Origin: Streptomyces sp. SID13031
GTDB lineage: Bacteria > Actinomycetota > Actinomycetes > Propionibacteriales > Kribbellaceae
Direction: 5' to 3'
DNA length: 64,000 nt
NCBI RefSeq assembly: GCF_010548305.1
Contig: NZ_JAAGLV010000011.1
Location: forward strand, 124,001-188,000
Shown here: positions 1-8,365 of the stretch, piece after piece
How the letters are laid out: every line of letters starts with the position of its first letter
How positions within the stretch are numbered: the stretch's first letter is position 1
Made by a program: the position numbers and the translations under genes
Notes under the pieces: model-generated
Told to the model about the DNA's origin: nothing
The model's input: the letters and a program-made list of their open reading frames with translations, nothing else
The model's database searches: none

Positions 1-276
1 GAGCACCGGCGCCGCGCGCCCGCGCAGGGAGACCCGGATCGCCGGGCGACCCAGCGAGCGGTCCGCGGAATCAGGGCCGTGCTGCTGCAGCCAGCCGGCA
101 TCCAGCAGCTCGTCGACCGCCTGTGCGACGGTCGGTCTGGCCAGTCCGGTGCGTTCGACCAGTTCGGCGACCCGCAGTGGTGCCGGTGCCGAGCGGCGGA
201 CCGCGTCCAGCACAGCGGCGACGTTGATCCGCCGCAGCATCGTCGTACCGCCGCCGCCGACCGTTCCCTTGCTCAT
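1..276 (-). CDS. ROK-family transcriptional regulator, N-terminal part (cut by window edge)
   Basis: Read on the minus strand from ATG at 276, the protein has an N-terminal winged helix (TMLRRINVAAVLDAVRR, then LRVAELVERTGLARPTVAQA and VDELLDAGWL). A GRPAIRV segment follows. The helix followed by a Gly-Arg-Pro-Ala linker is the usual front end of ROK repressors, whose sugar-kinase-like domain would lie beyond base 1. Only about 92 residues are present, so ligand and target are unknown. It is oriented away from the lanthipeptide unit to its right. A GntR or MarR protein is a less likely alternative because of the GRPA linker. Confidence 0.75.
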   Translation of the reverse strand, partial: MSKGTVGGGGTTMLRRINVAAVLDAVRRSAPAPLRVAELVERTGLARPTVAQAVDELLDAGWLQQHGPDSADRSLGRPAIRVSLRGRAAPVL

Positions 277-470
277 GTCCGACCCCTTGCCTGCCACTCG
301 CCCATCTTATATATAAAGCGAGCGTTCATAAATTATCCGGCCAGTTGCGCGCGTGCCGCCGGACCTTCGCGGGCGGGCGGTCGCCTGGAAATCCGTGAGT
401 CGACAACTATCACCCGAACGTCGTCCCGCGCCCCAGCACACGCACGCGACCCGGGATCAGTCCTGCAACT
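277..470 (-). promoter_or_regulatory. AT-rich upstream region of the ROK gene
   Basis: This 194-base stretch between the ROK start and the stop of the LuxR-type gene holds no credible gene. Around 305-336 it contains an unusually AT-rich run (ttatatataaagcgagcg), which stands out in this GC-rich DNA. It is a reasonable place for the ROK promoter and autoregulatory site. No -10/-35 assignment is made. Confidence 0.35.
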
Positions 471-3392
471 TCAGTCTTGCAGCACCGTCCGCGCAAAGCT
501 GCTCAGCGCCTCCCGATCCGGCTGCTGAGTCTTGGTCATCAGGCTCGCGACGTGCTTCTCCACCGTCCGCGGCGAGATGTGCAACCGGGACGCGATCGAC
601 TTGTTCCCGATCCGGTCCACCAGCAACTGCACCACCTCGAACTCCCGCGTGGTGATCCCCAGCTGCCGCAGATTCGCCGGCACCTGATCGGACCCGGTCC
701 GCCGCTGCGACACGGTGGCCCCCAACTGCCGCAACATACTCCGGCAAGCACTAGCCACCGCCGGTACTTCGGCATTGTGGAAGTAATCCTCAGCCTGCCG
801 AAGCCAGGCAACTGGTTCTCCCCACCCGTCGGCAGCCGCCGGCTCCGCAATCAACCGAAGCCCGAGATACCTGGCCATCGGGTAAAGCTCTGAAGACTCC
901 AGGGCGGCGGCGACGGCCGCAGTCGCCTCGGCAGTCTTCTCATCGCGCCCGAGCAGTACCGCCTGCGCCAACTGCACGAACTGCCGATTCCACCGCATCT
1001 TGCTCCCGGCTGTCGCCGACACAGCCTCGAAGTGCGGCCAACCGTTCCGGCCCGCGAGCACGCCGAGCAGCAACGCTAGTCCGTTCTTGCCCGCCATATG
1101 AAAGACCGCCGGATTCTGCGCGTCGTAGGCGAGCGCCTGCGCCATCTCCGAGTCGGCCAGAGCCCGGTTCTCTTCGAGCAACGCGCAGAAGGTCCGCGCA
1201 AGGCCGTAGGACAAGGGCAGTTCATGCGAGGCGCGTTCGCCCCAGGTAGCCAATTCGCCGAGCGTGCTCTCCATTTCCGCACGCCTGCCCTGATGAGCGG
1301 CCAGCACGGCCATCGTCACCAGCTCGTACGGTGCCCCCCGGCTGAGCTTGAGTCGTTGAGTCACTTCCAGGCAGGCCGCGATCATCTCCTCGGCTTTCGT
1401 GTACTCGGATCGTAGGATCGCCTGCAGGCCAAGGGCTCCGTCGATCTCGTAGGCCGTCGGGATCGCGCCGATCTGGAGCGCCTGCTGCCTTGCGTGGTCC
1501 AGCTCGGTGACATCGCCTTCGGCCAGGCAGATCGTGCCGGCCTGGTACAGGTGCGACATCACTCGCTGGAGAGCGAGATTGTTCTCGGTGGCCACTTGGC
1601 GGGCCCGGCGGAAGTAGTCGACGGCCTGGTCCAGGTCGTGCTGGCGGGCCAGCATGCCGAGCTGTTGCCAGGCGTCGACGGCGACGCTCGGAAGGTTGGC
1701 GCGTTCAGCCGCGGCCGCTGCCCTGGTGGCGAATTCCGCTGCCGACTTCAGCCTTCCGGGGCTGGTCTTCGCCAGCTCCAGATGAGCAGCCATGGCGTCG
1801 ACCGGAGCCAGATCGACGTCGGCCGCGGCATCTCCGAGGATGGATCGGGCGATCGCCACATGCGTCGACGCGGACGCCCAGCGTCCGGCCAGATTCTCGA
1901 CCCCGGCGAGCCGTACGTACAGTGCGGCGACCTTGCGATGATCGAGATTCTGGTTCTCCAGTTGCTCGATCACCGCGGACTCGGCGGCAGGGTGGTCGAA
2001 CTGCCCGTTCTCGCCGGCGGCGAGCAGCAGCGAGCTGAGAACCTCGGCGCGGTAGTCGAGGTCGGGATCGTCGACGAGCAGGGTACGGGCGCGGTCCAGG
2101 AGGTGGACCGCGGAGGCCATCGAGCCTTCCTCGAACGTGCGCCGGCCCGCTTGGGCGAACAGCCTGCCCGCCCGCACCCGGTCACCACCGCCCTGGGTGA
2201 GTTCGGCTGCCATCGGGCACCATTCACCGGGCAGGCCGGGATGGAGTTGTTCGATCGCGTCCGCGCACCGGATCGCCAGATTCGATCGCTCGGTCGGCGT
2301 CAGATCCGCCAGCAACGCGTCGGCGGTCAAGGGATGCCGAAAGGCGTACCAGTCCGGTACTGGCTCGTCGGGCCCGACCAGTTGAGCGGCCAGACCTGCT
2401 CGCAACGTTGCCAGCAGCAACCGCTCGTCGACGTCGCCGGCCTGCCGGACCACGCTGAGCGGAAAGCGGTGGCCGATCACGGCCGCGAGCAGAAGGAGCT
2501 CACGGGACTGGGAGCTGAGCCGGCTGGTCCGGCTGTTGATACTGCGAATGACGGCTGGTGGAACAGCGGTGTGCGAACCCTCCACGAGCCGAACGGTGCC
2601 GTCGGGGTCGGCGAGCAGTTGCCCGGTCCGGCCGGCTTCCTGCAGCAGTTCCTCCACGATGAAAGGGATCCCGGCGCTGTCCTTCCACAGTCGCTCCACC
2701 AACTGCTCCGGCACGCCGTCGGTGCTGACCTCGAGGTAGCCGGCGGCGAGTTCACTGACCTCTTTGCGGTCGAGTCGCTGGAGCTCGATCGCCGTGGCCG
2801 TGCCGCGCTGATCCGCCAGCCGGGCAAGGTCGAGTCCGGAGCCCTGCTCGGCACGCAAGGTGCACAGCAGGACGACCGGTTGATCCTCGAGGTTGTCGAG
2901 CAGGTACTCGATCACCGCGAGTGTCTCCGGGTCGGCGTCGTGGAGATCCTCCAGCACGAGCAGAGCACCCCGGTCGGCGGCGATCAGTCCGAGCAGTCGC
3001 AGGATCGCCTCGCCCAGAACGATCGCGGAGATCCCTGCCTCGTGGGACTCGCCCTCGTCCCAGTCCGGGATCAGCCGGCCCAGGACTTGGCGGTACGGGC
3101 CGAGCGCCATCGGATCGGGCATCCCACCGCGCCGGATCAAGGACAGGAACGCCTCGGTGAACGGTCTGAAGGCGACCATCGTGCCCATCGCTCCCACCCG
3201 GCCACGCAACGTCGCCATGCCACGACCGACGGCCATCGTGGTGGCGACCGCGCCCAGGCGGCTCTTTCCGATGCCGGGCTCACCGAGTAGGAAAATCGCA
3301 CTGCCGCGACCGTCACGAGCTTCGGTGATCAGCCGGTCGAGTCGCGCGATCTCCCCATCTCTGCCGACCACTTTGGGCGCATGGGTCTGCAT
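471..3392 (-). CDS. LuxR-type regulator with N-terminal AAA ATPase (LAL-like)
   Basis: A 973-residue regulator. The ATPase domain begins VVGRDGEIARLDRLI; the Walker A motif GEPGIGKS lies at about residues 37-44 and a Walker B-like ALLVLEDLHDAD at about 143-154. A long helical TPR-like middle follows, and a LuxR helix-turn-helix ends the protein (TTREFEVVQLLVDRIGNKSIASRLHISPRTVEKHV split over the last 65 residues). This is the layout of large ATP-binding LuxR (LAL) activators, which often control biosynthetic clusters. The open frame extends further upstream, but the ATG at 3392 starts exactly at the conserved ATPase front, so I chose it. It lies downstream of the two lanthipeptide precursors on the same strand, which suggests a local activator. 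That role is inferred from position only. Confidence 0.85.
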   Translation of the reverse strand: MQTHAPKVVGRDGEIARLDRLITEARDGRGSAIFLLGEPGIGKSRLGAVATTMAVGRGMATLRGRVGAMGTMVAFRPFTEAFLSLIRRGGMPDPMALGPYRQVLGRLIPDWDEGESHEAGISAIVLGEAILRLLGLIAADRGALLVLEDLHDADPETLAVIEYLLDNLEDQPVVLLCTLRAEQGSGLDLARLADQRGTATAIELQRLDRKEVSELAAGYLEVSTDGVPEQLVERLWKDSAGIPFIVEELLQEAGRTGQLLADPDGTVRLVEGSHTAVPPAVIRSINSRTSRLSSQSRELLLLAAVIGHRFPLSVVRQAGDVDERLLLATLRAGLAAQLVGPDEPVPDWYAFRHPLTADALLADLTPTERSNLAIRCADAIEQLHPGLPGEWCPMAAELTQGGGDRVRAGRLFAQAGRRTFEEGSMASAVHLLDRARTLLVDDPDLDYRAEVLSSLLLAAGENGQFDHPAAESAVIEQLENQNLDHRKVAALYVRLAGVENLAGRWASASTHVAIARSILGDAAADVDLAPVDAMAAHLELAKTSPGRLKSAAEFATRAAAAAERANLPSVAVDAWQQLGMLARQHDLDQAVDYFRRARQVATENNLALQRVMSHLYQAGTICLAEGDVTELDHARQQALQIGAIPTAYEIDGALGLQAILRSEYTKAEEMIAACLEVTQRLKLSRGAPYELVTMAVLAAHQGRRAEMESTLGELATWGERASHELPLSYGLARTFCALLEENRALADSEMAQALAYDAQNPAVFHMAGKNGLALLLGVLAGRNGWPHFEAVSATAGSKMRWNRQFVQLAQAVLLGRDEKTAEATAAVAAALESSELYPMARYLGLRLIAEPAAADGWGEPVAWLRQAEDYFHNAEVPAVASACRSMLRQLGATVSQRRTGSDQVPANLRQLGITTREFEVVQLLVDRIGNKSIASRLHISPRTVEKHVASLMTKTQQPDREALSSFARTVLQD

Positions 3393-3445
3393 GGCTGCAA
3401 ACTCTATCCAGAGTCTGCTGACGGCGCAGTGAGTTCGGCGGGGTT

Positions 3446-3498
3446 GCCGCCGGTTCGAGATGCTGCTCAAACGTATGCTTGCGGCTCGAACCGGCGGC
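3446..3498 (-). terminator. 14-bp perfect inverted repeat between lanthipeptide precursor and LuxR-type gene
   Basis: Arms gccgccggttcgag (3446-3459) and ctcgaaccggcggc (3485-3498) are exact reverse complements separated by 25 bases. The hairpin starts 9 bases after the stop of the downstream precursor gene and ends 54 bases before the regulator start. It could terminate or attenuate transcription after the precursors, or be a regulator site. There is no clear U-tract, so termination is an inference. Confidence 0.5.
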
Positions 3499-3507
3499 GG
3501 CGGCTGC

Positions 3508-3714
3508 CTAGCCTGGAGCGCTGACTGTGGTGGTGATGCAACGGTCGGTGACCTCGACGAGCCCGATCGACAGGACGCCGGTAGCTCCGACCAGGGCAAA
3601 AGCCCGGGCCCCGATCCAGCTTCGCTTGGGCATCCCCATCGGACCGATGGGATCTTCGATCTGCTCGGCCGGTGGGACGGTGAAGTCTTCGGGCTGGTTC
3701 TCACGAGTTGACAC
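3508..3714 (-). CDS. lanA1: Putative class II lanthipeptide precursor 1
   Basis: A 68-residue peptide encoded 9 bases after its paralogue and downstream of lanM. It has an acidic, Pro-rich N-terminal leader (QPEDFTVPPAEQIEDPIGP) and a conserved middle (PKRSWIGARAFALVG). The C-terminal part is rich in Ser/Thr with a single Cys (VEVTDRCITTTVSAPG). It shares the pattern DP-x-GP, then P-x-RS-x-IG-x-RAFALVG with the neighbouring peptide. Size, Thr/Ser-rich tail with Cys, and adjacency to a LanM enzyme make it a likely lanthipeptide precursor. There is no double-Gly cleavage motif, so the leader/core border is unknown. I do not recognise the exact family. Confidence 0.7.
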   Translation of the reverse strand: MSTRENQPEDFTVPPAEQIEDPIGPMGMPKRSWIGARAFALVGATGVLSIGLVEVTDRCITTTVSAPG

Positions 3715-3723
3715 GATGCTCTC

Positions 3724-3933
3724 CTACGGCTTGCTGACCGAAGTCGTGATGGGACAGTCGGTGTACACCATCAGACCGACGGCCAGGGTGCTGGTGTAGC
3801 CGACGAGGGCGAAAGCCCGCCGGCCGATCCGGCTTCGGCTCGGGAGGTTGATGGGTCCCAGCGGATCGGCTCCGGACGAGTCGGTACTGGTTGGCTGGTC
3901 CTGTGGTTCGTCTGGTGGGTTGTGGGCGGTCAT
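3724..3933 (-). CDS. lanA2: Putative class II lanthipeptide precursor 2
   Basis: A 69-residue paralogue of the adjacent peptide, starting 34 bases after the lanM stop. The leader is again acidic and Pro/Asp-rich (NPPDEPQDQPTSTDSSGADP). The conserved block is LPSRSRIGRRAFALVG, and the tail is MVYTDCPITTSVSKP with one Cys among several Thr/Ser. A Thr sits two residues before the Cys, and a TT pair three residues after it, so at most one (methyl)lanthionine can form per peptide. Two unequal precursors in tandem could be a two-component product or alternative substrates. Both statements are inference. Confidence 0.7.
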   Translation of the reverse strand: MTAHNPPDEPQDQPTSTDSSGADPLGPINLPSRSRIGRRAFALVGYTSTLAVGLMVYTDCPITTSVSKP

Positions 3934-3967
3934 GGTGGTTCCCCTGTCGATGGTGTTCGGCCGGTCG

Positions 3968-6880
3968 TCAACGCTGTGATGGGCGCTTCGGATCGGTACT
4001 TGGTTCGAGCAGCAGGACTGACGGGACGCGCCGGCCGAAGCCGAGACGCAGGAGCCCGTAGCCGATGCCTGCCAGGCCGGTCAGCAGACCTGGCGAGGTC
4101 ACCCCTCTTGGCGTACCGCAGTGCGGTCCGTACTGCTGCAGTGCGGCGAGTACCAGCCCGGCCCGGCGACGTCGGACCGCCTCCATGGCTGGGTCATCGC
4201 GTTCTTCGAGCCACAGGAGTGGCTCTAGTGCGCCGAGCTCGCCGTGACACAGACTCATGTCGGCGAGCATCGGACGTTCGGTGGCGGCCTTCAGGTACGC
4301 GTCGAGATCGACGTGAGCGCCCGCCATGCTCCTGGCCAGGGTGGTACCGGCTTCGCCGGAGCACCAGCCCGGGTTCGCCGGGTCGCCCGGCCGATCCATG
4401 TCGGCGGCAACGAAAGCCGCCTCGCTGTACCTGTCGCCTGGCGTTCCGTACTGGCCCAGTGCCCAGGCGACTCCCTGGTAGCCGCCGGCGAAGCCGGCAT
4501 GCGGCACAGGCCCGTTGCGCCGGCCGGTCTCGACAGCTTCGATCAGTTCGTCGGCATAGCGGCTCGCCAGTTGCGCGGCCGCCGGGTGGTCGATCGCGCG
4601 GAGGGCGGCCAGCCCGCCGGCAGCGCCCTCGGTATAGCTGGGGAACTGGCCGGCGTCGGGAGCGAGCCCGCCGGCGATCTCGAGCGAGGTCGTGAGCCAA
4701 CCGTCGAGGTCCGGATCATCGAGGAGCGAGGAAAGCCGGCTCAGGCCGTAGCTGATGCCACCCAACCCGTAGAAGCCAGGGCCGATGAGCTGCGCGAGAT
4801 CAGGAACAGAGACGAGGGTCCGCAACAGCTCCGGGATCGGGCGGATGGCGTCTCTGGCCAGTTCGCGATATTTGTCGGCGCCGGTGAGTGACCCGACCTG
4901 GGCCAGGAAAAGGGCAACTCCGGTGTAGCCGGTGGCCAGACCGGCGCCCATCGGCATCAGCGACCAGTGGTGGTCGTCGAGTAGCTCCAGGCCCAGCCAG
5001 TTCGCCCGGCCGTCGCCGCCATCCACGGCTCGGGCCATGATCTCGTCAGCGATGTCGGTGGCCGCGGCGAGAAGTTGTTCCGGGTCAGCTGCTGCTGCCT
5101 GCACTGTGCGGGTGGTACTGCAGGCATGCACGATCGGCTCGGGCCGGGTGGCCAGAGTGGCGGAGATGATCCACTGCTGCCGATGCTGATCAATTTCGGT
5201 CAGCAAGCCGATCTTGGTCTCGACGGCGGCAAGTCCGTCGTGAGTGAAGAACTCTGGCACCCGGGTGCCGTCGGAGCCCCAGACATCACGGCTGCCCGGC
5301 CGGGCAGCGAACAACGGGATGTCACCGGCCCACAGGTCGGCCAGCTCGGTCGGTACCAGTCGGTGCAACGCCGGATCGGCATCCCAGAGCAGGTCGAGCA
5401 GTTCGCTGCGTCCGTCGGCGGCGCGGAGGGCATCAGGATGCGTCGCCTCGTCGAGAAGCGTCGCGTACGTCTGAGTCGCTCGGGGGACGTAGCGGATCTC
5501 GTCGTCCCGGCAGGCGGCAAGGAGCCCCTTCGGGCCGACCAGTTCGTGGCGGTTCCAGGCTATTGCCTCGTACCCGGTCTGGAATCCCACCAGCAAGGCC
5601 GCTTCGTGGTCGCGAGGCTCTATCGCCACTCGATTGAGAAGTGGGCGGTTCTGGCTGCCCCGCGTTGTGGTCGGAACGCGGACCATGTGCATGGTGTCGA
5701 GACCGGGGTCCGCCCAGTCGACCTTGCTGATCGGAGACACCTCGCCGGAGTCGCCGCCCAGACCCGAGATGTCCACGATTCCGTGTTCCCCGGTGAGGAG
5801 CAGGGGCAGCAGCGCGGTTCGATAGACCGAGCTCTGCAAGGCCGCGTGAGCGGGGTCGTGGCCTGGCATTCCCTGGAGGAAGGTGCTCGGGTGGAACAAG
5901 GTTTCCACGTCGACCATGACTGGCTGGTCGCCGTGGGCGATCAGGTTCTCGTGGTGCATGTCCGTGCCGTCGAGGACATACAGCAAGGCCAGCAGGGCGC
6001 CCTGGCGCTGGTAGAAGCGGCGGACCTCTGCCAGGTCCTGGCAGGGGGTGTGGTCGATGTACTCGAGCCAGCCGTAGCCGGGGCGGCGGAGTACGTCGAC
6101 TGATTGGAGGTCCAGACCGGTTTTGCTGTTGAGCCAGTGGATCAGGTCGTTGAAATGTGCGTGCAAGTCGAGCGGCCGGGGCTTGTAGATGAGGCGTTGG
6201 CCGTCGGTGAAGGTGAGGGTGGCTGTGGAGCGACCGCCGCGGTGGGAGTCGCCCCCGGGCTCGATGCTCAGCAAGGGACCCGGGTCAGTGCCTGACAGGA
6301 GGTCGGTGATGAGTTGCTCGCGGTCCTCGGCGAGGCGTGCCAGCAGCTCGATGTGGCCCTCGACCGCCTGTCGGCACGCCTCGCCCAGGACCCGGGCCAG
6401 CACCGGGTATGCGGCCAGGAAGTCCGCCAGCTCGCTCCCTCCGACGAGCCGGTGGGTGAAGTCGAGAAAACGCTCGGCCGGCGTCTCGCCGGCCAGCTCG
6501 CCACGGTTACGGGCCCGGGCGAGTTCCAGTACCAGCGTTCGGGACGCCAGCCGGACCAGGCGCAGTCCCAGCCGCTGGAGGAACTCTTCGGCCAGTACGC
6601 CGTCCTGTTCCGCCGCGGTGAGGTCCTGCCGGGCAGTGGCCAGCAGTGGTTCGAGGCACCGGACCAGCGCTTGCTGCCAACCGCCTGTCACCGGTGCCGG
6701 GGGGACTGACATGGCTGTACTGCGTTCGATGTACTCCGCCCAGCCGGGCATCGGCAGGCCCAGCTCGTGCGGGCCCATCCCGGCAGACCACCAGGCTGTC
6801 GACTGGTCGGTCCGGGACGTCCCGGCGGTTGCGGAGTTGAGCACACGCTCAGGGTGCCATCGGGGGGTAGGCCCTGCCAT
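3968..6880 (-). CDS. lanM: Class II lanthionine synthetase LanM
   Basis: A 970-residue bifunctional enzyme that dehydrates Ser/Thr in a precursor and then cyclises onto Cys. The N-terminal dehydratase domain contains GGDSHRGGRSTATLTF, IYKPRPLD (Lys about 233), TDMHHENL (D307-x-H309-x2-N312, the expected catalytic signature) and VMVDVETLF. The C-terminal LanC-like cyclase starts near residue 630 and keeps all three zinc ligands: Cys840 in NPGWCSGEAG, and Cys878-His879 in SLCHGELG. The frame stays open upstream, but ATG at 6880 gives the normal family length of about 1,000 residues. It is followed by two precursor genes on the same strand, so enzyme and substrates are probably one transcript. 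No LanT exporter/protease is adjacent. Confidence 0.93.
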   Translation of the reverse strand: MAGPTPRWHPERVLNSATAGTSRTDQSTAWWSAGMGPHELGLPMPGWAEYIERSTAMSVPPAPVTGGWQQALVRCLEPLLATARQDLTAAEQDGVLAEEFLQRLGLRLVRLASRTLVLELARARNRGELAGETPAERFLDFTHRLVGGSELADFLAAYPVLARVLGEACRQAVEGHIELLARLAEDREQLITDLLSGTDPGPLLSIEPGGDSHRGGRSTATLTFTDGQRLIYKPRPLDLHAHFNDLIHWLNSKTGLDLQSVDVLRRPGYGWLEYIDHTPCQDLAEVRRFYQRQGALLALLYVLDGTDMHHENLIAHGDQPVMVDVETLFHPSTFLQGMPGHDPAHAALQSSVYRTALLPLLLTGEHGIVDISGLGGDSGEVSPISKVDWADPGLDTMHMVRVPTTTRGSQNRPLLNRVAIEPRDHEAALLVGFQTGYEAIAWNRHELVGPKGLLAACRDDEIRYVPRATQTYATLLDEATHPDALRAADGRSELLDLLWDADPALHRLVPTELADLWAGDIPLFAARPGSRDVWGSDGTRVPEFFTHDGLAAVETKIGLLTEIDQHRQQWIISATLATRPEPIVHACSTTRTVQAAAADPEQLLAAATDIADEIMARAVDGGDGRANWLGLELLDDHHWSLMPMGAGLATGYTGVALFLAQVGSLTGADKYRELARDAIRPIPELLRTLVSVPDLAQLIGPGFYGLGGISYGLSRLSSLLDDPDLDGWLTTSLEIAGGLAPDAGQFPSYTEGAAGGLAALRAIDHPAAAQLASRYADELIEAVETGRRNGPVPHAGFAGGYQGVAWALGQYGTPGDRYSEAAFVAADMDRPGDPANPGWCSGEAGTTLARSMAGAHVDLDAYLKAATERPMLADMSLCHGELGALEPLLWLEERDDPAMEAVRRRRAGLVLAALQQYGPHCGTPRGVTSPGLLTGLAGIGYGLLRLGFGRRVPSVLLLEPSTDPKRPSQR

Positions 6881-7227
6881 GGGTACGGAACCCCCATATT
6901 CCGTATGGGCGCGGTAACGAGTTGGTGACGGGCAGAAGAGAGTGCTGTACCGCGGGGCGTCGACTGGGGGTAGATCGCCCCGCGGTCCAGCATCGCCTGT
7001 ACCGGACAGCCTCTGGTGGAAGGCCGTTCGGCGCAGGAACCGTGGTGCCGGGTAGTGGTCGAACTCCCGACGCCGTGAACGATGCCGGACCGCCGGAACC
7101 ACCAGCAAGGGCTCTGCCTACCCAATTTCCCCGCCGTCGCGGAGCCGGTGTCCGTGGGTGGGAACGGACCAGAACATGGGGGCCGACCCCCCATGTGGAA
7201 AGCCGGCCGGGCTGCGACGGTGAGCGG
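6881..7227. promoter_or_regulatory. Divergent control region between lanM and the flavin monooxygenase
   Basis: No credible gene is seen here. Two symmetric elements are visible. One is a perfect 9-bp inverted repeat, acatggggg (7174-7182) and cccccatgt (7188-7196), 32 bases before the monooxygenase start. The other is cccata/tatggg spaced by five bases, just upstream of the lanM start (around 6892-6908). Both may be operators or start-proximal hairpins. Which gene they serve cannot be told from sequence. Confidence 0.45.
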
Positions 7228-8307
7228 GTGTACAGCCCCGCATCCCCCGGACTCCCGGTCTCAGCTCACTCGGTGCTCGACGTAGTGCCGCAGCTGCCCG
7301 GTCAGTCCGCCGCGGCGGCGCTCCGGGAGACCGTCGAGGTCGCTCAGGCTGCGGACGATCTCGGGTACCGGCGGTTCTGGGTTGCAGAGCAGCATGGCGT
7401 CCGGGGTGCTGGTGGCGCAAGCCCTGCGGTGTTGGCCGCTGTTCTGGCCGCCAGGACCGACCGGATCCGGTTGGGCTCGGGCAGTGTTCTCCTGACCAAC
7501 CACCGGCCGCTAGTGGTCGCAGAGCAGTTCGCGGCGCTAGCGGCGGCGTACCCGAGCCGGATCGATCTTGGTGTCAGCAAGGCGCCCTCAGTAGCGCCGA
7601 GTACCGCCGCTGCACTCGGCCTGACCGAGAAAGGGTGGGACACCTTCCCCCAGCGGCTGGACGAGCTCTGCCGCTTCCTGCGTGACGGTCTGCCCGGGCG
7701 TGCTCCGGTGGGCGACGTACGGCTCGCCCTGGCTGGACTGCCGCCACCCGTCTTCGTGATGTCCGACAACCCGGCCGGCGCGCAGGTGGCCGCAGTACGG
7801 GGGCTGCCGCTCTTCCTGGCACATCATGGCGCTGCCGTCTGCACGCTGGCGTCGGTAGCGGCGTACCGGGACAGCTTCGAGCCGACAGGGCCGACGGGGA
7901 AGCCGTACGTCGGGGTGACCGTGGGTGTGGTTGCGGCGGACACCGAGGAGGAGGCAGTAGCCCGACTGGGCGAGTACGTCCGGGTGAAGTCGCGTCTGAA
8001 GACTGCGGCCAACCGGGCGACGCTGGCTGAGCTCCTGGAGTTGCTGGCGCCACCGATCACCGGTCGCGAGCGGATCAAGGCCGAGCGGCTGCTGGACGAG
8101 CCCGGGTACGTCGTGGGTACGCGGTCTGGCGTTGCCGGGGGACTGGCGTCCGTGGCGGCCAGTACCGGAGCAGACGAGCTCATGCTGGTCCCACTGGCCT
8201 TCGACAGCCTGGTTCGGTCAGCCATCCTGCGGACCGTCGCAGCAGGCCTGACCCGAGCCATCCGCAGCATCCCCCGCCACGCCCCGCACTTCGTCGCCTC
8301 TGCCTGA
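7228..8307 (+). CDS. LLM-class flavin-dependent oxidoreductase (MsnO8-like)
   Basis: A cytoplasmic TIM-barrel monooxygenase of the bacterial-luciferase superfamily, about 359 residues from GTG 7228. The start of the barrel is SVLDVVPQLPGQSAAAALRE, followed by YRRFWVAEQHG and the hallmark RIRLGSGSVLL then RPLVVAEQFAALAAAYPSRIDLG. The Ser-Val-Leu-Asp front with GQS is typical of the MsnO8 branch, which uses reduced FMN. The open frame continues upstream but lacks family similarity, so an internal GTG was chosen; a few codons either side are possible. It is divergent from lanM. A role in lanthipeptide tailoring is possible but unsupported; a general housekeeping oxidoreductase is equally likely. 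Confidence 0.8.
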   Translation: MYSPASPGLPVSAHSVLDVVPQLPGQSAAAALRETVEVAQAADDLGYRRFWVAEQHGVRGAGGASPAVLAAVLAARTDRIRLGSGSVLLTNHRPLVVAEQFAALAAAYPSRIDLGVSKAPSVAPSTAAALGLTEKGWDTFPQRLDELCRFLRDGLPGRAPVGDVRLALAGLPPPVFVMSDNPAGAQVAAVRGLPLFLAHHGAAVCTLASVAAYRDSFEPTGPTGKPYVGVTVGVVAADTEEEAVARLGEYVRVKSRLKTAANRATLAELLELLAPPITGRERIKAERLLDEPGYVVGTRSGVAGGLASVAASTGADELMLVPLAFDSLVRSAILRTVAAGLTRAIRSIPRHAPHFVASA

Positions 8308-8365
8308 TATCCCCGGCCTATCCCCGGCCTATGGTTGGCAGTGCCGACTAGTGAAAGGCGGGCTG

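Noticed and set aside
1494..3290. Long plus-strand reading frame (about 600 codons) opposite the LuxR-type gene
   Set aside because: It mirrors the minus-strand gene, has no family similarity and an Arg/Gly/Gln-rich composition typical of antisense frames in GC-rich DNA.
6881..7108. N-terminal extension of LanM to 7108
   Set aside because: The added residues are Arg/Pro-rich without family similarity, and the ATG at 6880 already gives a full-length synthetase.
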